DNA of 64,000 bases from Aphis gossypii (Eukaryota > Arthropoda > Insecta > Hemiptera > Aphididae): the NCBI RefSeq assembly GCF_020184175.1, contig NW_026083100.1:62001-126000 (forward strand). Direction: 5' to 3'. The translations under genes were made by a program, and so were the position numbers. Below, in pieces: positions 49,683-62,809 of this stretch (positions are counted from its first letter, which is position 1; each line of letters opens with the position of its first letter). The notes beneath the pieces were generated by a model. The model did no database searches and was not told where the DNA came from. It saw only the letters and a list, made by a program, of their open reading frames with translations.

Positions 49683-52112
49683 ATGTGGTCAATAGTTCAC
49701 TTTGATGCTGATAACTCTGTTGAACCAATTCCAACACATTGGTTAAATAAAAATAAATCCAAATGTGCTTGGCCAAACAACGACTCATCAGCTGATAGAT
49801 TAAGGAATAATAGAGAAAAGTCAAATGAATTTGATTTTTCATATTTCAGCTGTCGTGTTCTGACTAATAATATAAGTAAGTATTATGATGTGTCCTATTA
49901 TATAAAATAATGGATATTATTATTAGTGTTTGTATTGATATATAATTATAATTGTTGTATGTTTAAAAATTTAGGTTCCTTAGCTGACGCTGTAAAAAAA
50001 GTAAAATTAGCCATGTATACTTCGGATTTATCAGATATAGAAGATAAGAAAACTAAAACAAATAAGCATACAAGTGAAAAAAAAAGAAAAGATATTAGTT
50101 TATCATCTAAAAACCCATCTGAACAACTAAGTAAACTTTTTACTATAACTATGTACCTAATAGAATTTCTTTCTTTTAAGATGATCTGTATTTAACTAAA
50201 ATTAACTATAAGTTAAATTAAAACTATCTTAAAATAAAATTAATAAGCTACTTTTACTCAAAATTAATTACTATTTTCAGTTAAAAAAAATTAAATTTTA
50301 GCTTAATGTTCAATTATAATCTCCATTTAATATTGATTATAGTGAATAAAAATCTAAAATATCTTAATTTCAATCTTATTATATTATACGCAGTATTTAT
50401 TTAATTATATTTTGGGTGCTTGATCACATTCCTTTATAGTTTTAAATCTAATGACATATTGTGGTGTGTTCTTTCATCACACATATTTATTTATTTGCAT
50501 AGATTTCAAAAAAGTAAAATAAGATAATGCACTGAAATTAGTAGCTGTCACAAATAGTAACTTGTCAGATTATGATACAGACGAAAGCTCAGAAAAATGT
50601 AAAACTATTTTAATTAATACATTATAATATAATAATGTATAAATTTAATTTTTTTTTAGCTTTATTCGATGATAGTGATAATGACAAAAATTATGAATTA
50701 CCAATAGCTGACTGTTCCAAAAAAAGTATACTTAACTATGGTAAGAGTAAGATTAAAGCTCTGTTGTTAAAACTGACATTAATTATATTGATATATGTAT
50801 GTTTAGATTCTGAAAATGATGAGCAAAATAATGATACTTTGACTGCAGTTAATTCTGCAACTTTAAACCAACATGGTATATGTCTAGGTATTATATTATA
50901 TTTATTTAAACTTAAGTATCATGTTAATATTTCCAGTTACATATTTTTTATTAGATGAACATAAAAAAAGTTCAACATTGAATATTACGCCTATCTCCAA
51001 AAAATATACTACACCAAGCAGGGTTGTTTTTCAGAAAGGTATACAAATTTAAGATACCTATTTATTACTATTATAATAAAACTAATAATACTATTCTATA
51101 AATACCTAATCTATATGGTTTTTCAATTAATTCTTTGTCTTCCAATGCAGTTACAGATACACAAAATGTTACACCTTCAACAAGTAATCACCAAAATAAA
51201 GCAGATATTCAAAATGTTCAAGTTGCATACTTAACCAATGATGTAATAAATACACCAAGTGTATCTCCTTTAGTGAACAGCAATGAACAACATTTAAGTA
51301 AGCAAAATATTTTTTATACAATTTCTATAATTTAGTATATAGGTATAGTTTATACCTACTTATATATAATAAATACACAATTAGTAATACACTAATTCAA
51401 TATAGTACCTACTTTATAAATTATAATCTTATTGTAGTTTTGAATTATTCTAGGCACTTATGTTTTAATAATGGCTTGATTTTACACATTTTCAGAAACT
51501 TATTTTGAAATATTTAACTTCCTTAAAAGTTGAAGTTTCTAATATTTCGGATACTCAACAAGTGATTATTAAGTTGGTTAATAATATCCAAAACAAAACT
51601 CAAGTAGACGATTCATGGGCAAATGAAATAGATTATTTTGTTTCTAGTTGGCCAATATCTGACCATGATGGTCTCAACGATATGGAAAATAAAATTAAAA
51701 GTGATTCCAATTTTCGAAAACAAGTTGTAAGGTTTTATTTATAAATCGTTTTTTATTTTTATTTGTTATTGTATATAGGTAAATGAACTCGCAAGAATTG
51801 GAGGAAAGTCGTAACAAAATATGATATATAAAATGTTAAAAAAAGTTTTTGATGATCATATTTTACTTGGATTCACATATTATGGGTTAAGAAAGAAAGA
51901 TAATTTTTCTTTGACGGCAATAAATAAAGTAATAATTGGTAAGTTTTATATTTGTGAATTTTTATATTATGTTAACTTTGAATTAGAGTGAATATATTTA
52001 TTTATATTATATCTTGATCAGAAAAATAATTATAATATGTCACTTAAACATTTCCAAACAATTAAAAACATGAAGAATAATTTTTTCTTAATATTTCAGA
52101 ACAGTAAATAGT
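49683..52112 (+). pseudogene. Multi-exon DUF4806-family gene with a stop
   Basis: About nine exons. 49683-49875 (MWSIVHFDADNSVEPIPTHW, ending at GTAAGT) and 49975-50133 (LADAVKKVKLAMY) have good splice sites. Smaller acidic, Ser/Asn-rich exons follow near 50504-50598, 50660-50740, 50807-50879, 50957-51040 and 51150-51298. The C-terminal exons, about 51496-51727 (WPISDHDGLNDMENKI) and 51779-51941 (NELARIGG, then FTYYGLRKKDNFSL), form a DUF4806-like domain. A TAA follows IGGKS at about 51813, where the family continues. The function of DUF4806 proteins is not established; they are often multicopy in insects. The start at 49683 is the first Met of the conserved block. Confidence 0.65.
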
Positions 52113-52420
52113 TGATGAAAAAAAAAATGTTAAGATATATTTATTTAACTAATTTATACCATAATATTTATTCCTTCTTGTTATAATAATGCAAATACAT
52201 ATTATACAATAGTATATAAGTATAACCATACTAATTTATTAATTAATATATAGTTTTAAAATATTATTCATATACTGTCTCCGCTCAGAATATTTTCATC
52301 ATACTATAATGTATCATTGGATTTACCTATTAAACATTATACATTACACACCTGCACAATGATGTGATGTCCTACGGAGCAGTTATAAACTTGCCTAACT
52401 TCGTTATTTTAGATTCTGAA

Positions 52421-53450
52421 CGAAGTGATGAATGTATTGATTTTACAATGATGTGTGTGTTTTTTTTTTTTTTGTGTGTCTGTGTACAGCATAACTAGTC
52501 GAAATAATGCTCCAATTTCAAACTATGGGGGTGGTTTCCGATGTAAAAGTGAATATCCTTGGTGCATTATAGAGATAAAAAGTGAATATTTTCCAACAGT
52601 TTTCAAAAAAATCGAGAAAAACAAAAAAAAAAATGACGGAAAAACGGCAATTTTCAAAACCAGTTTTCGACCAAATCGATTTTTTTTATGGTTGTAATTC
52701 AAAAACTAATTACTGAAAATACTTTAAATTTTCACCAAATATTAATGTCAATGGTATCTATATATAGTTAAATTTTCAAAAAATTTTGACTTTTTTTGAG
52801 TTATTTATAGACCACTGAAATTTTCGATTTTTTTGAGAAATTTTTTTTAAAGTGTCGATAAAAAATTTTTGGATGACCAAAAAGTTTTGAAAATTTAATA
52901 CAAGGCTCCTTATGAGTTGTTTTTATTGTAGCTAAAAAAAATTAAAATTCGTTAGTCACAATTTTTTTTTATAAGAGTTTATAGTTCAAATTTTTACGAA
53001 ATCTGTCGAAAACGCGAAAATTTGCAAGTAATTTTGAAGTTGAAAAATCATAAAAATTTTTTCTTTTATAACTAAGTTTTGAAAATTTGGTACAAGGTTC
53101 TCCATACATTTTTCTTCAAATATCTGTAAAAAAAACTACCGGATTCAGACAAAAAATTTTTAAGAGTGTTTTAAATTTAAATTTTTACAAAACCGCGTTA
53201 AATAACGGTTTAGCCTCAAACGATTTTTGATATTTGTTATAATTCAAAAAGTATAAGTCGTAGATACTTGAAAATTTTACCAGTTATTTAGATTGGCATT
53301 TTGTTTACTTGATTTAATTTTCAAAATATTTTGAGTTTTTTTGAGCTATTTATAGACAACTGAATTTTTCAATTTTTCTGAAAAATTTTTTTGAAGGGTC
53401 GATAAAATTTTTTTGGCCCTACCAAAATACTTGAAAATTTTATACAAAGT
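52421..53450 (+). repeat. Dispersed repeat, longest copy
   Basis: Begins GATTCTGAACGAAGTGATGA, continues through a T run (52458-52474) and the blocks found in copies 1 and 2, and ends near TACAAAGTTC at 53450. Its full length of about 1 kb joins the two partial copies, so it defines the family. A short match to its start is at 11355-11391. It has no coding capacity. Confidence 0.75.
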
Positions 53451-53477
53451 TCTTTGTATTTATTTACTTCCTTTTTG

Positions 53478-54005
53478 CAATCATTCACATCATCCCCACC
53501 AACACCCGTTAATAATGTCGAACTAACTGAACAACCCATACATTTCTATAATACTCTTGATGAACACAACTATTTTGATGTACTAGCAGAACATGAAATA
53601 GAAACATCCAAATTGATTCTTCATAGAGGTTTAATGAATTAATAGAAGCATTTAAGGGCATGAACCACATTTCTTCTCGATTAGAATTTGAGTTAATTTT
53701 GCCGAATGGAAGTTCGGAAAATGCAGTAGACGTCGGAGGTGTTTTTAAAGATGTGTTGTCAGAGTTTTAGTCAAGCTTTTATGAAATGGCTACTACTGGA
53801 TGTCACTGGAAAATTTTAGTTATCAGGCATAATTTTCAATAGGATAAATGGTTAGCAATTGCTAAAATTATCTTTGTAGGTTGGAGAGATGTTAACTACC
53901 TACCAATAAGTTTAGCTTTACCTTTCATGGAATATGCTCTCTGTGGAAATACTGTTGATAAGCAGGATTTAATAGAAGGTATTTTAAACACTCTTCCTTT
54001 AAGAG
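53478..54005 (+). pseudogene. HECT-like domain fragment
   Basis: Open, then interrupted sequence resembling the N lobe of HECT-like domains that occur in transposon-associated and G2E3-like proteins: a leading NELIEAFKGMNHIS, then GGVFKDVLSEF, then AKIIFVGWRDVNYLPISLAL. In HECT-like relatives the VDxGGV segment is a landmark, and VDVGGV is present here. Stops or frame changes occur at 53640, 53768 and about 53838. The catalytic C lobe with its cysteine is absent. It abuts the dispersed repeat on the left and a foldback element on the right. Confidence 0.45.
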
Positions 54006-54037
54006 GACGTTTGACATGTGTAAATTCGTCCGTAAAA

Positions 54038-54347
54038 ACCTTTCGCGCGGGAAAGAACCGAGAAAGCTACAGTTATAACTAAGAATCGAAATTTTCACCA
54101 TATAAAAAGGAGAATTTTGTCTGTGCAATATCGTTTTTATTTTTTTGATATCACTTATAGAAAAAAAATTATTCATGTTAAAAAAATAGAAAAATAACGG
54201 ATTTTGAAACAGTGAGAACTTTTTTTGTATAACTGATATCAAAAAAATAAAAACGACATTGCACAGACAAAATTCTCCTTTTTATATGGTGAAAATTTCG
54301 TTTCTTAGTTATAACTGTAGCTTTCTCGGTTCTTTCCCTCGCGAAAC
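54038..54347. mobile_element. Foldback element, about 110-bp arms
   Basis: The left arm (54038-54155; CCTTTCGCGCGGGAAAGAAC, then TATAAAAAGGAGAATTTTGT) is the inverted copy of the right arm (54237-54347) with few differences. The spacer is about 80 bases. The ends are AAAACC-type, so the duplication is unclear. No superfamily is assigned. Confidence 0.8.
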
Positions 54348-54763
54348 AGTTTTTGTATAAACATTTCAATTTTATTAAATATTTTTGGCTGTAATGTGCT
54401 GCTGCCTACGGTCGTTGTAATAGCGAACACGATTTCCCCCACCACGATAAAGTAGTCCGGATCTGGGCCGCGGCGCCGCGCGCTTATCTGCATTTAGTGC
54501 GCCCGTAATAATTTCCTGGAATACTTTCAATCATAGACATAATAATGAATATAATATTATATCTATGGATTCTATATGTAATAATTTAATTTTGGTTTAT
54601 TTTTACTATACCAATATAAGGACAAGCATTTAGCATATACAACAGACAATAAGTCGCTTTTAGTTGAATGTTTGTCTAGTGAACAGTATAGTACCTTGTT
54701 ATTTATAAATTATTCATCGACTTGTCTACTTCATAGTTCATTGCAGAATTTGTTAATATAAAA
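54348..54763. other. Upstream region of the Mutator/YqaJ gene
   Basis: Non-coding. Contains a short very GC-rich stretch (54461-54481) in otherwise AT-rich DNA, about 290 bases before the start codon. No clear TATA or initiator could be assigned. Confidence 0.4.
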
Positions 54764-57700
54764 ATGTCACCAAAAAAATTTCGATCCAAAAAAAGATCTA
54801 CTGGCAAAGTAGGTTTGCGTATGAAAAAACTCGGTAAAAAGCGACCGTAAGTATTTTATAGTGTCATCATTTGGATTTGTATAAAATTATTAGAGTAGTC
54901 TACAAATGTCTGTCCAACTTATGAATATGACATTATGACAAATATGTAGGACAGGTACGTACCTTTTAAATTTTAAATTGGATTTATGTAAAACTGTAAG
55001 GTAAGTACATACTTATTTTCTCTAAAATTAGCTATTGTTTTAAATTTTTTACATATGTACTAAATTCGTTTCTAAAAATACTAGATGACTTGTACACAGT
55101 TGCGCCGAGTAGGTGATTACTGATTATATACGTTTTAAATTGATATGTTTATAACTTCGTATTATAGTAGTACTAATTTTAAATAGTGTTTAAAAAAATA
55201 ACATTATTATTGGCCATATAAATTGCTAACAGCAGAAAGGGGACAAGTCCACTTTTTATAACTTTTCAAGAGAGACAAAAAATGCAATATTGAATGAAAT
55301 AATAAAGATATTATTTTGAAATTTTCGCATTAATTTTTATAATATACATTATACACTAATATGTTAACCTAATTAGAAATATATAACCGGTAACTCACTG
55401 TGCTGTATAGTAAGGGTGGAGTGAACCTCGGTCATAGAGTAAATAACTATATTGGATGTGTTAAAATTGAATGCAAAGATATTCTATGTGAAAAATGTTT
55501 CTAAACGAAGATTATTTGTTCGGTATTTCATCTCCAAGCACTAAAAAAAAAGTTGTGCTTATGTATTTTGATAGTTTTTTGAATCACTGTAAAACTAGCT
55601 TTAGACGAACTCTGTATTTGGTACATTTTCAAATGTTTCGACTCAACCAAAATGTTTTTAATCGAAATTAAAAAAAAAAAAAATTGTGTAAAGAGAATGC
55701 CAACCTTAACATCAGGTGAAAGACGATAAATCGTTAATTTAAACGATTTCGTAAAAATATATATTTCGAAAAAATGTTCATAACATTTTTCAGACTGCCT
55801 AAACTTTTTTTATTGCCATTTCGAAAAAAAAAATACATTAGAAAAATCGAAAAATTCAAATGTTCAATTATATATAAATAGCTTAAAAAACTTTTAACTG
55901 AACTCTACGCCACTTATGGCACATAATATAATTCATACTAGTTTCTATATAAATATAATATGGTATTATATTATTTAAAATAATAATATTGTTTTTTTTT
56001 ATATATTTAATTAGTACTGAAAGTACTGTGAGAGAAATCGATCAGGATACTGCTAATGCTGACTTTAGTTCTCCAATAAAAAAGTAAGTTAAATAATATA
56101 ATAATATAATATTATAATTTATTTAAAAATAATAATGTGGTTGACACATATTTCATATATTTAACTATTTATACGCTATTATAGTGTTATAACTTATAAT
56201 AAGTAGGTAATCATTTTTAATAGTGCAGTGAGAAGTGTGGATATACTGACTGATATACCGGGTTTTAATAATATATCTGCGATTGAAATTTCTAACGACA
56301 TGTCAAATTGTAGTATTGAAAATGGTAACAATTATATTAACAACAGTAATTCCAGTACATTAAATTTATCTCCAGAAATTAAAAGTCCACTCACTCAATC
56401 GACCTTTATACAAATTGAACCAGAAAATTCTATCATAAACTCCACTCAACTTTCTGTGGAAATGTCCAATGAACAAATTGAAAGGTATCTAATCTTAGCT
56501 AACAACTTTGTACTAATATTATATAAATATTTTAAAAGTCAATTCATTTTTGCGAAATATTTTTTACCTAATTATTTTTTTAGTTCTAAAGAATTGCGTG
56601 GTCGTCGAATTGTGGATATGAATTTTGTATTCAAACAAATTTTGAATTGTAGACACAAGGGAGGGCTAGACTGTACATTTTTAGATATGGAATTATTTCC
56701 TGAACACAGAAAAGGATTTTTTTGTTCTTGGCTGTTTAAATGTTTAGTTTGTCAAATTAAAATAAAAATTGACTCAGAGAACACTTCTGAAACTGAATAT
56801 GTAGGAGTAAATAAAGCAGCAGTTAGTGGTTCTATTGCAATTGGAATTGGTCATACACGACTGAATGAATTTTCAGCGTCTATAGATGTCCCGTGTATTT
56901 CACCTAATGTGTTTATTAAACTGCAATCAAATGTTGGTGAAATTATAAATGAAATTGCGTGTGATGAAATACACCTGGCCGGTATGATAATTACAATATA
57001 AAATTATAAAAATCTTACAATATTTTTATTTACTTGTATGTATAATTTATTATGTATACAGTAGCGTGCTAAAAAATTGTTATACTTACGTTAAACTTAG
57101 TACTTACTATATGTACAGAGTGATTCATTTAACCTCAGTCATTATAATTATCTTTAAAAAAATTTTTAATTTCATATTTCGTAGCAGAATATTATTCGCA
57201 ATATTTTGATCTACATAACAATCTTATTTTGGACGTCATGTAGTTTATTACTATAGGTATTTAATAAAACAACTGTATTAATATATTTCTTAGATTTTTT
57301 TGATTACAGCATAAATTATTTATAAGAAACCTATAGTTTTAAATTTAAATTTTAATGAGTTTAAACGAGTCTTTTTACATTAAATGGATCACTCGGTATA
57401 TATATATTTACCGTATATCCACGGAAACAGGGTAGATCTTTAACTATTATAGGTACGTCTATACATTTATTTAGGAATAGAAGAAAAAAAGTTAGCCATT
57501 GAAGATGGTAATATAAATTCGGATGGAGTACCCACGATAACTGTAGTAGCTGACGGATCATGGTGTAAGCGAAGTAATAAAACTAAGTATGATTCGTTAT
57601 CTGGAGTGGTAAGATACTATAAGTTCTATCAAATTTATATTGCTAAATTATATACTTATAGTAATTAAATATTATATTGCTGACTAAATAGTATGATTTT

Positions 57701-58858
57701 ATGCATTTAAGTTTAGAGGATATATTGGATATAGTTAAAAAAATATATACTCTTACATTATTAATTTACATTTTAGGCAACAATAATTGGGTTTAGAACT
57801 AAAAAAATTTTGTTCATTGGAATACGTAATCGCTATTGTTTAATATGCGATCGTTCAAAAAACAAAAACACAATATCTGAAACTCATAATTGTTTTTTAA
57901 ATTGGAAAGGAACATCAACTGGTATGGAAGCTGACGCTATAGCTGAAGGTTTTGCGAAGAGTATTGAAATGCATGGTCTAATATAATATAATAAACTTAT
58001 AGGTATGAAGTCAATCATTAACATTTTTGTAACATTTTAGATATTTTCAAATGCAATTTTCTCGGCTAAAATTAATTTAACCTCCTGTAGTTCTAAAACC
58101 TAATAATAGAATGAATTACTTTAATCACAATAATATCATAAATTACACTTCGTAATATTATATATGTATAACCTACTGTATAGCAGCAGTGGTACCCACT
58201 TATTGTCTTTTTAACCTTTTAAATAGTTTAGTGAATTTGATTATTATACATATATAATATTATATTTAGGGGATGGAGACAGTTCAGTGTGTAAGCGACT
58301 TCATCAAACTTTACCATATTGGCCAAAATTATTACCTAGTAGATAAAATTGAATGTTGCAACCACATATTGAGAAATCTTGGTCAAAAAATATCCTAATT
58401 AACCAAAAATACTAAATATCCAGTGCACTTACTTAATTTATTAAATCAGAAACAAAAATCCAATAAATTTCGAACAGCCATAACTATGGCTATTCATTAT
58501 AGAAAATCGCTATGTGATAGTGAAGTAAATAAAATTAAAGGTAGTTAATAAATTAATTTTTGTTTTTACACAATAAAAATTTTAATCACAAGTAAAAATA
58601 ATATAAGTTAAATAAAATAATTTTAGATTTAAAAAAGGATATTGAAAATGGACCATCACATTTACTAGGGTAACATTTAAATTTCGAATCGTATTTTTGT
58701 AATGGTTCTAAAATCGGTGAACAAAATGTTGTACCTGAAGCGGAAAAGTGTGGGTTAATGAGTGAAATATCACAAATTTACAATCGAGTTGTTGAAAATG
58801 CCCAAAGTTTGTTACTAGATGTTGATAATAATATATGTGAGCAATTTAATAGTATTAT

Positions 58859-61800
58859 CACAGACTATATGAAAACAGATAGCTCACTCGGCCGAAAACA
58901 ATGGGAAAAAAAAATAAGATTCTCTGATTGGGTGCGACCAAATCAGTGTAGCAGCATGCATTTAATTAAATTATTGTTCAGATGTTATACAATATTATTG
59001 TATATTTGTATGTACCATTTAATACCATTAAATATTTACCATTTTAAAATCTATTTCCATTTAATAAAGATCGTAAATCGTAATTGATTAGGTAATTAAT
59101 TAATTAATTAATTTAAATTAATGATTAATGACAAGATCCATCTATTTCATTATGATAAATGATTAATTGATCTTGATCAGTAAGTTAATGCGTAATGACA
59201 TGAATCTGTTAAGGGCAATAATTATTATTGTTTATTATTTTATTAGTTAACACAAGCTTTTCACAATGATGATGATGAAATTATACTTCACATAATAAAA
59301 ATATTTATTTTAATATTTGGACATTGGTAAGTACATATTAAAATAATAGTTGATAATAGGTAGGTAAGAATTCTAAATTATTACAAAGAACATTATTTTC
59401 TTTAAAACTTAACTATGTTTTATTTACAACATTGAGATTTGAGACACATAATATTATTATACAAGTCATAAAATACATAATTAATGTATAATTTATAATT
59501 TATTTACAGATATTTAAACATAAATGGAACAAATGTAGTATTGTACAATTCAATTAGTAATTAGCTCATATTAAAAAAAAGGTATTTATTAAACTATAAT
59601 ATATCAAAATAGTTATAATATTAGTGGAGTTACAAAAATTTGTTTTACAAATGCTGTAAAATTTCTAATTTTCTGTTTTTAATTTTTTTTTCAGATACTA
59701 AATGTCTGTTTAAAAATTTAATTGAAGCATAAATTCTAAAACGCAAAAAAAAATTGAGTAGGTAATTTTTGTCAAAGTTGGGACATGGATGTTCATAATC
59801 AATATTGAGCATTCTCATTTTAAGTTTGTCGCCTATTCCTACTTCAACAGCCACAGTAGGAAATATATTAATAAATTTGGATTCTAAATTATAAAGATAA
59901 TTGTAAAAATTTTCATGAGGCATATTTAAATTCCCAAACGTTGATTTTTCAGCATTTTCATACGCTTTAAAAAAACATAGCAAAAATGAAGGATCTAAAT
60001 TTTTTTGTGTTTTTGCATACTCTAAACATATTTCACATGTATGTTTGGTTAGACATTTACTCATAATATATCCACAAACATAAATGAATGCATTTTGATC
60101 AGGAATTTCTAAATGTCTATAATCAACTTGCCCTATAGAAAGTGGACAAGTTTTTTTAAATTGAAAAAGTGTTTTATCAGCATATAGGGTGCTAATATCT
60201 ATGTCTGAATCAGGTGGGCATTTGAGTTAAAATGGCATCCAAATCATTTATGCAATTTGCGTTTTCTGAGTGTTGAAAATAATTAAGTAAAAAAATTTTT
60301 TTAAATGCGAACAAAAATTGGTAAGGAGTTGGATTAGTGTTATTGCCATTTTGTTGTCTAAGTGTACAAAAAAGATTTTCAAGACAATCTTGATTTAATC
60401 TTGCTGTGTATAAAACATAATTTTCTTGTTGGTTTAATGATCTTGTTGATTTCAAATCTTTCCAAAGTAACAGCAAGCCAGTTATGGAGACCAACCAACC
60501 ATTAATAAATTTCATCCGGTTAGTAACATCAGTTTGTTCTTTTTTGCTAATAACGGTTAAATTTGTAAAAAAATTATGCATATATTTTAAATGATCCTCT
60601 TGTTGTTTTGTTTGTTTAAAGGGTCTATTGAAATTTTTTAAAGTTGGCCTTCTTGAAGAATTGAAGATATCAAATAACTTGTCCATATTTTCAATAAAAT
60701 CTATTGTTTCTTTTGAAGAAGATTCCAACTTGTTATTAACAAGGTAAGTTTCCATGCCAGCTGCTACACTTTGGCTAAATACTTGAGCTGCCAAAAAAAC
60801 TTTCATTTTCTCAAATGGTCCAGGAAAAATATGAGAATGTGTTAATTTTGGGGCTGATCTTAAATTACATTTGCTGTCTTGTTCAAAAAATGATACTAAA
60901 TGTTGTTTTTCAATTAAGTCATTTTTGAATTTGAAGTTGTGTTGAAAAAACATATTTCTTGTTGACTTTAATAAATGGGGAGGGTCAAACATATAAATTA
61001 TTTTATTTTCACAAACTTTAAAATAAGGTCGGACTGGTGTAACATTAACACTTTTACTGAAACTAACAAAGTTAGAACCCATATCAGTAATAAATGTTTT
61101 TATATTTAATCCTATATCAAAAAGTTTGCGTATAGTTTCAAAAATAATATCTTGCAAGTCATATCCGGTACAGCTACTTGATACTAAAAAGTATGCAATT
61201 GGTTGTTTCCAGTTGACATTTATTCCTCTAACCATTAGAACAAATGCATACTTGGCAGGATTATAAGTCTTTGTCTTATTTGTTTGATGAAATCCTATAA
61301 TTTCATCTTTGTTCAGCATATAATAAAGATTTGATTTTAAGGACATTTCATCTGCACAGAGAACACATTCTTTTGCTTCGTCAGTAAAATATTTAATTTT
61401 ATACTTGATAATATTAAAAAGAATATCATTTAAACCTGGTATCATTTCAAATTTATGAGTTAGCCGTTTTAAGGTTGAAATTGATGGTAGTGAAAGAATA
61501 TTAATAAAAGTTTATAGACTCTAGGTCCTAAAAAATAAATTGTTAATGCTAATTGTTTGATTTCATTATTATATCTATAACCTTCTTTTTGTTTTTCTTT
61601 TAAATTAATTTGGGACTTGACAATAGTAAATAATCCAGGTGATAAATATTTTTCACTTAATCTTAAAAAATGTTCAACTGTATCATAATTAGTTAATTGT
61701 TGACTTAAACTTACTATAGTCTTCTTTAAATTTTTTATTTCTTGTTTTCCAGATTTAATCTCCATAGCCAATTTTTGTTTCCTTGGTGTATTTGCTGATA

Positions 61801-62809
61801 AATATCCAGGAGTTTGGTTTGAAGAGTCAGAAGTTATTACTGGTGAGCTACAAGATTCATTTGAAACATCAGAAGTATTCATATATCCACTTACATGACT
61901 TCTTATTTCTTCAGTACCTGGAATTGAAGTACTACAGCTACTCTGACATCCATCAAAATCCTGTGGATCTTCATGGGTTTTCGACTGTAATTTAGCCAAT
62001 TTTGATCTTTCAAAAATTATTTCATCTAAAAAAATAATAAAAATGAATTATTTAACAAAGAATTAGTTTTTTAATATCAAAATTAGTTTTTGAAATTATT
62101 TAAATTATTTTTAAATATGTTTTAATAATTATGTTATTTACTTACCATTAAATAATGATAGAATAGCATTAAAAACTAGTCTGTTTTTTGTTGTGGGGTT
62201 TAAAAACATTGAGTCTACAAAGTGATCGCCACATACTTTGTAACTATTTTTTGTTTTTAGTTCTTCAGCCAGATTTTCTGTACAACAATTTTTCATCCAT
62301 GTTGATAGACGATCGTCTTTTGGATATTGGAAAAAACTTTTATTCCTAGTACTTGCTTTATTTTTGCAAAATTGTACAGAGCAACGCATTCCTGTTTTTT
62401 TACTCTCCATTTTTAAATTTTGTAACACAAGAGCACAACACCAAATTTTATACAAAAAAAAAAAATACTTTGAAACTCACACACTTGTTCAATGGTCAAC
62501 TAATAAGACATAAGTCACATGGAAATCACAAAAACAGCAACTAGAGGCCAAGATAACCTAATTCTTAAGGGATGTGAAAGGTCAAAATCTAAACAATGCA
62601 ACCCCCACATCGTAAGGCGAGACCGGGTAGTTAGTATGAATAGTATGAATTTCAATGTTGGCGCCAGGTAGAAATCGGGACAATTTTTTCGTTATTTTCC
62701 AAACGAAATTTCATACCTGCACTGTGGTCACACTGATTTCGTCGCGGAGATAATATTCATAGTTTTTGTTTACATCCCGAGTGAGCTATCTGTTTTCATA
62801 TAGTCTGTG
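58859..62809 (-). mobile_element. THAP/P-type transposon P-3 with perfect 33-bp terminal repeats
   Basis: Terminal repeats beginning CACAGACTATATGAAAAC are exact over 33 bases (58859-58891 and 62777-62809). The flanking direct repeat is GTATTAT(C) at 58852-58859 and 62810-62817, with the same shared final C as at P-1. A subterminal inverted repeat (58933-58951 with 62729-62746) includes AAATCAGTGT. The single gene on the minus strand (59645-62410) has only two frame breaks. Non-coding ends are AT-rich; 59088-59130 is a run of TAAT repeats. This is the youngest P-type copy here. Confidence 0.93.
59645..62410 (-). pseudogene. P-type transposase with THAP domain (P-3 copy), two frameshifts
   Basis: Exon 1 (62410-62145) starts MESKKTGMRCSVQFC and contains the complete THAP domain: C-x4-C, the Trp in STWMKNC, and the CxxH of VCGDHF. 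The donor GTAAGT and the acceptor before 62025 join in frame. Exon 2 runs 62025-59645 with a Ser-rich linker, a coiled coil (about 61790-61680) and the core: VLCADEMSLK, ITDMGSNF, FDPPHLLKSTRN and LNQDCLENLFCTLRQQ. It ends in FLRFRIYASIKFLNR. One-base frame changes lie near 61490-61505 and 60215-60220. Everything else is open, and the protein aligns to P-1 along its whole length. Real decay and assembly error are both possible for the two shifts. Confidence 0.9.

Noticed and set aside
54178..54493. Two minus-strand ORFs of about 62 codons
   Set aside because: They are produced by the foldback element and its GC-rich flank and have no recognisable protein.
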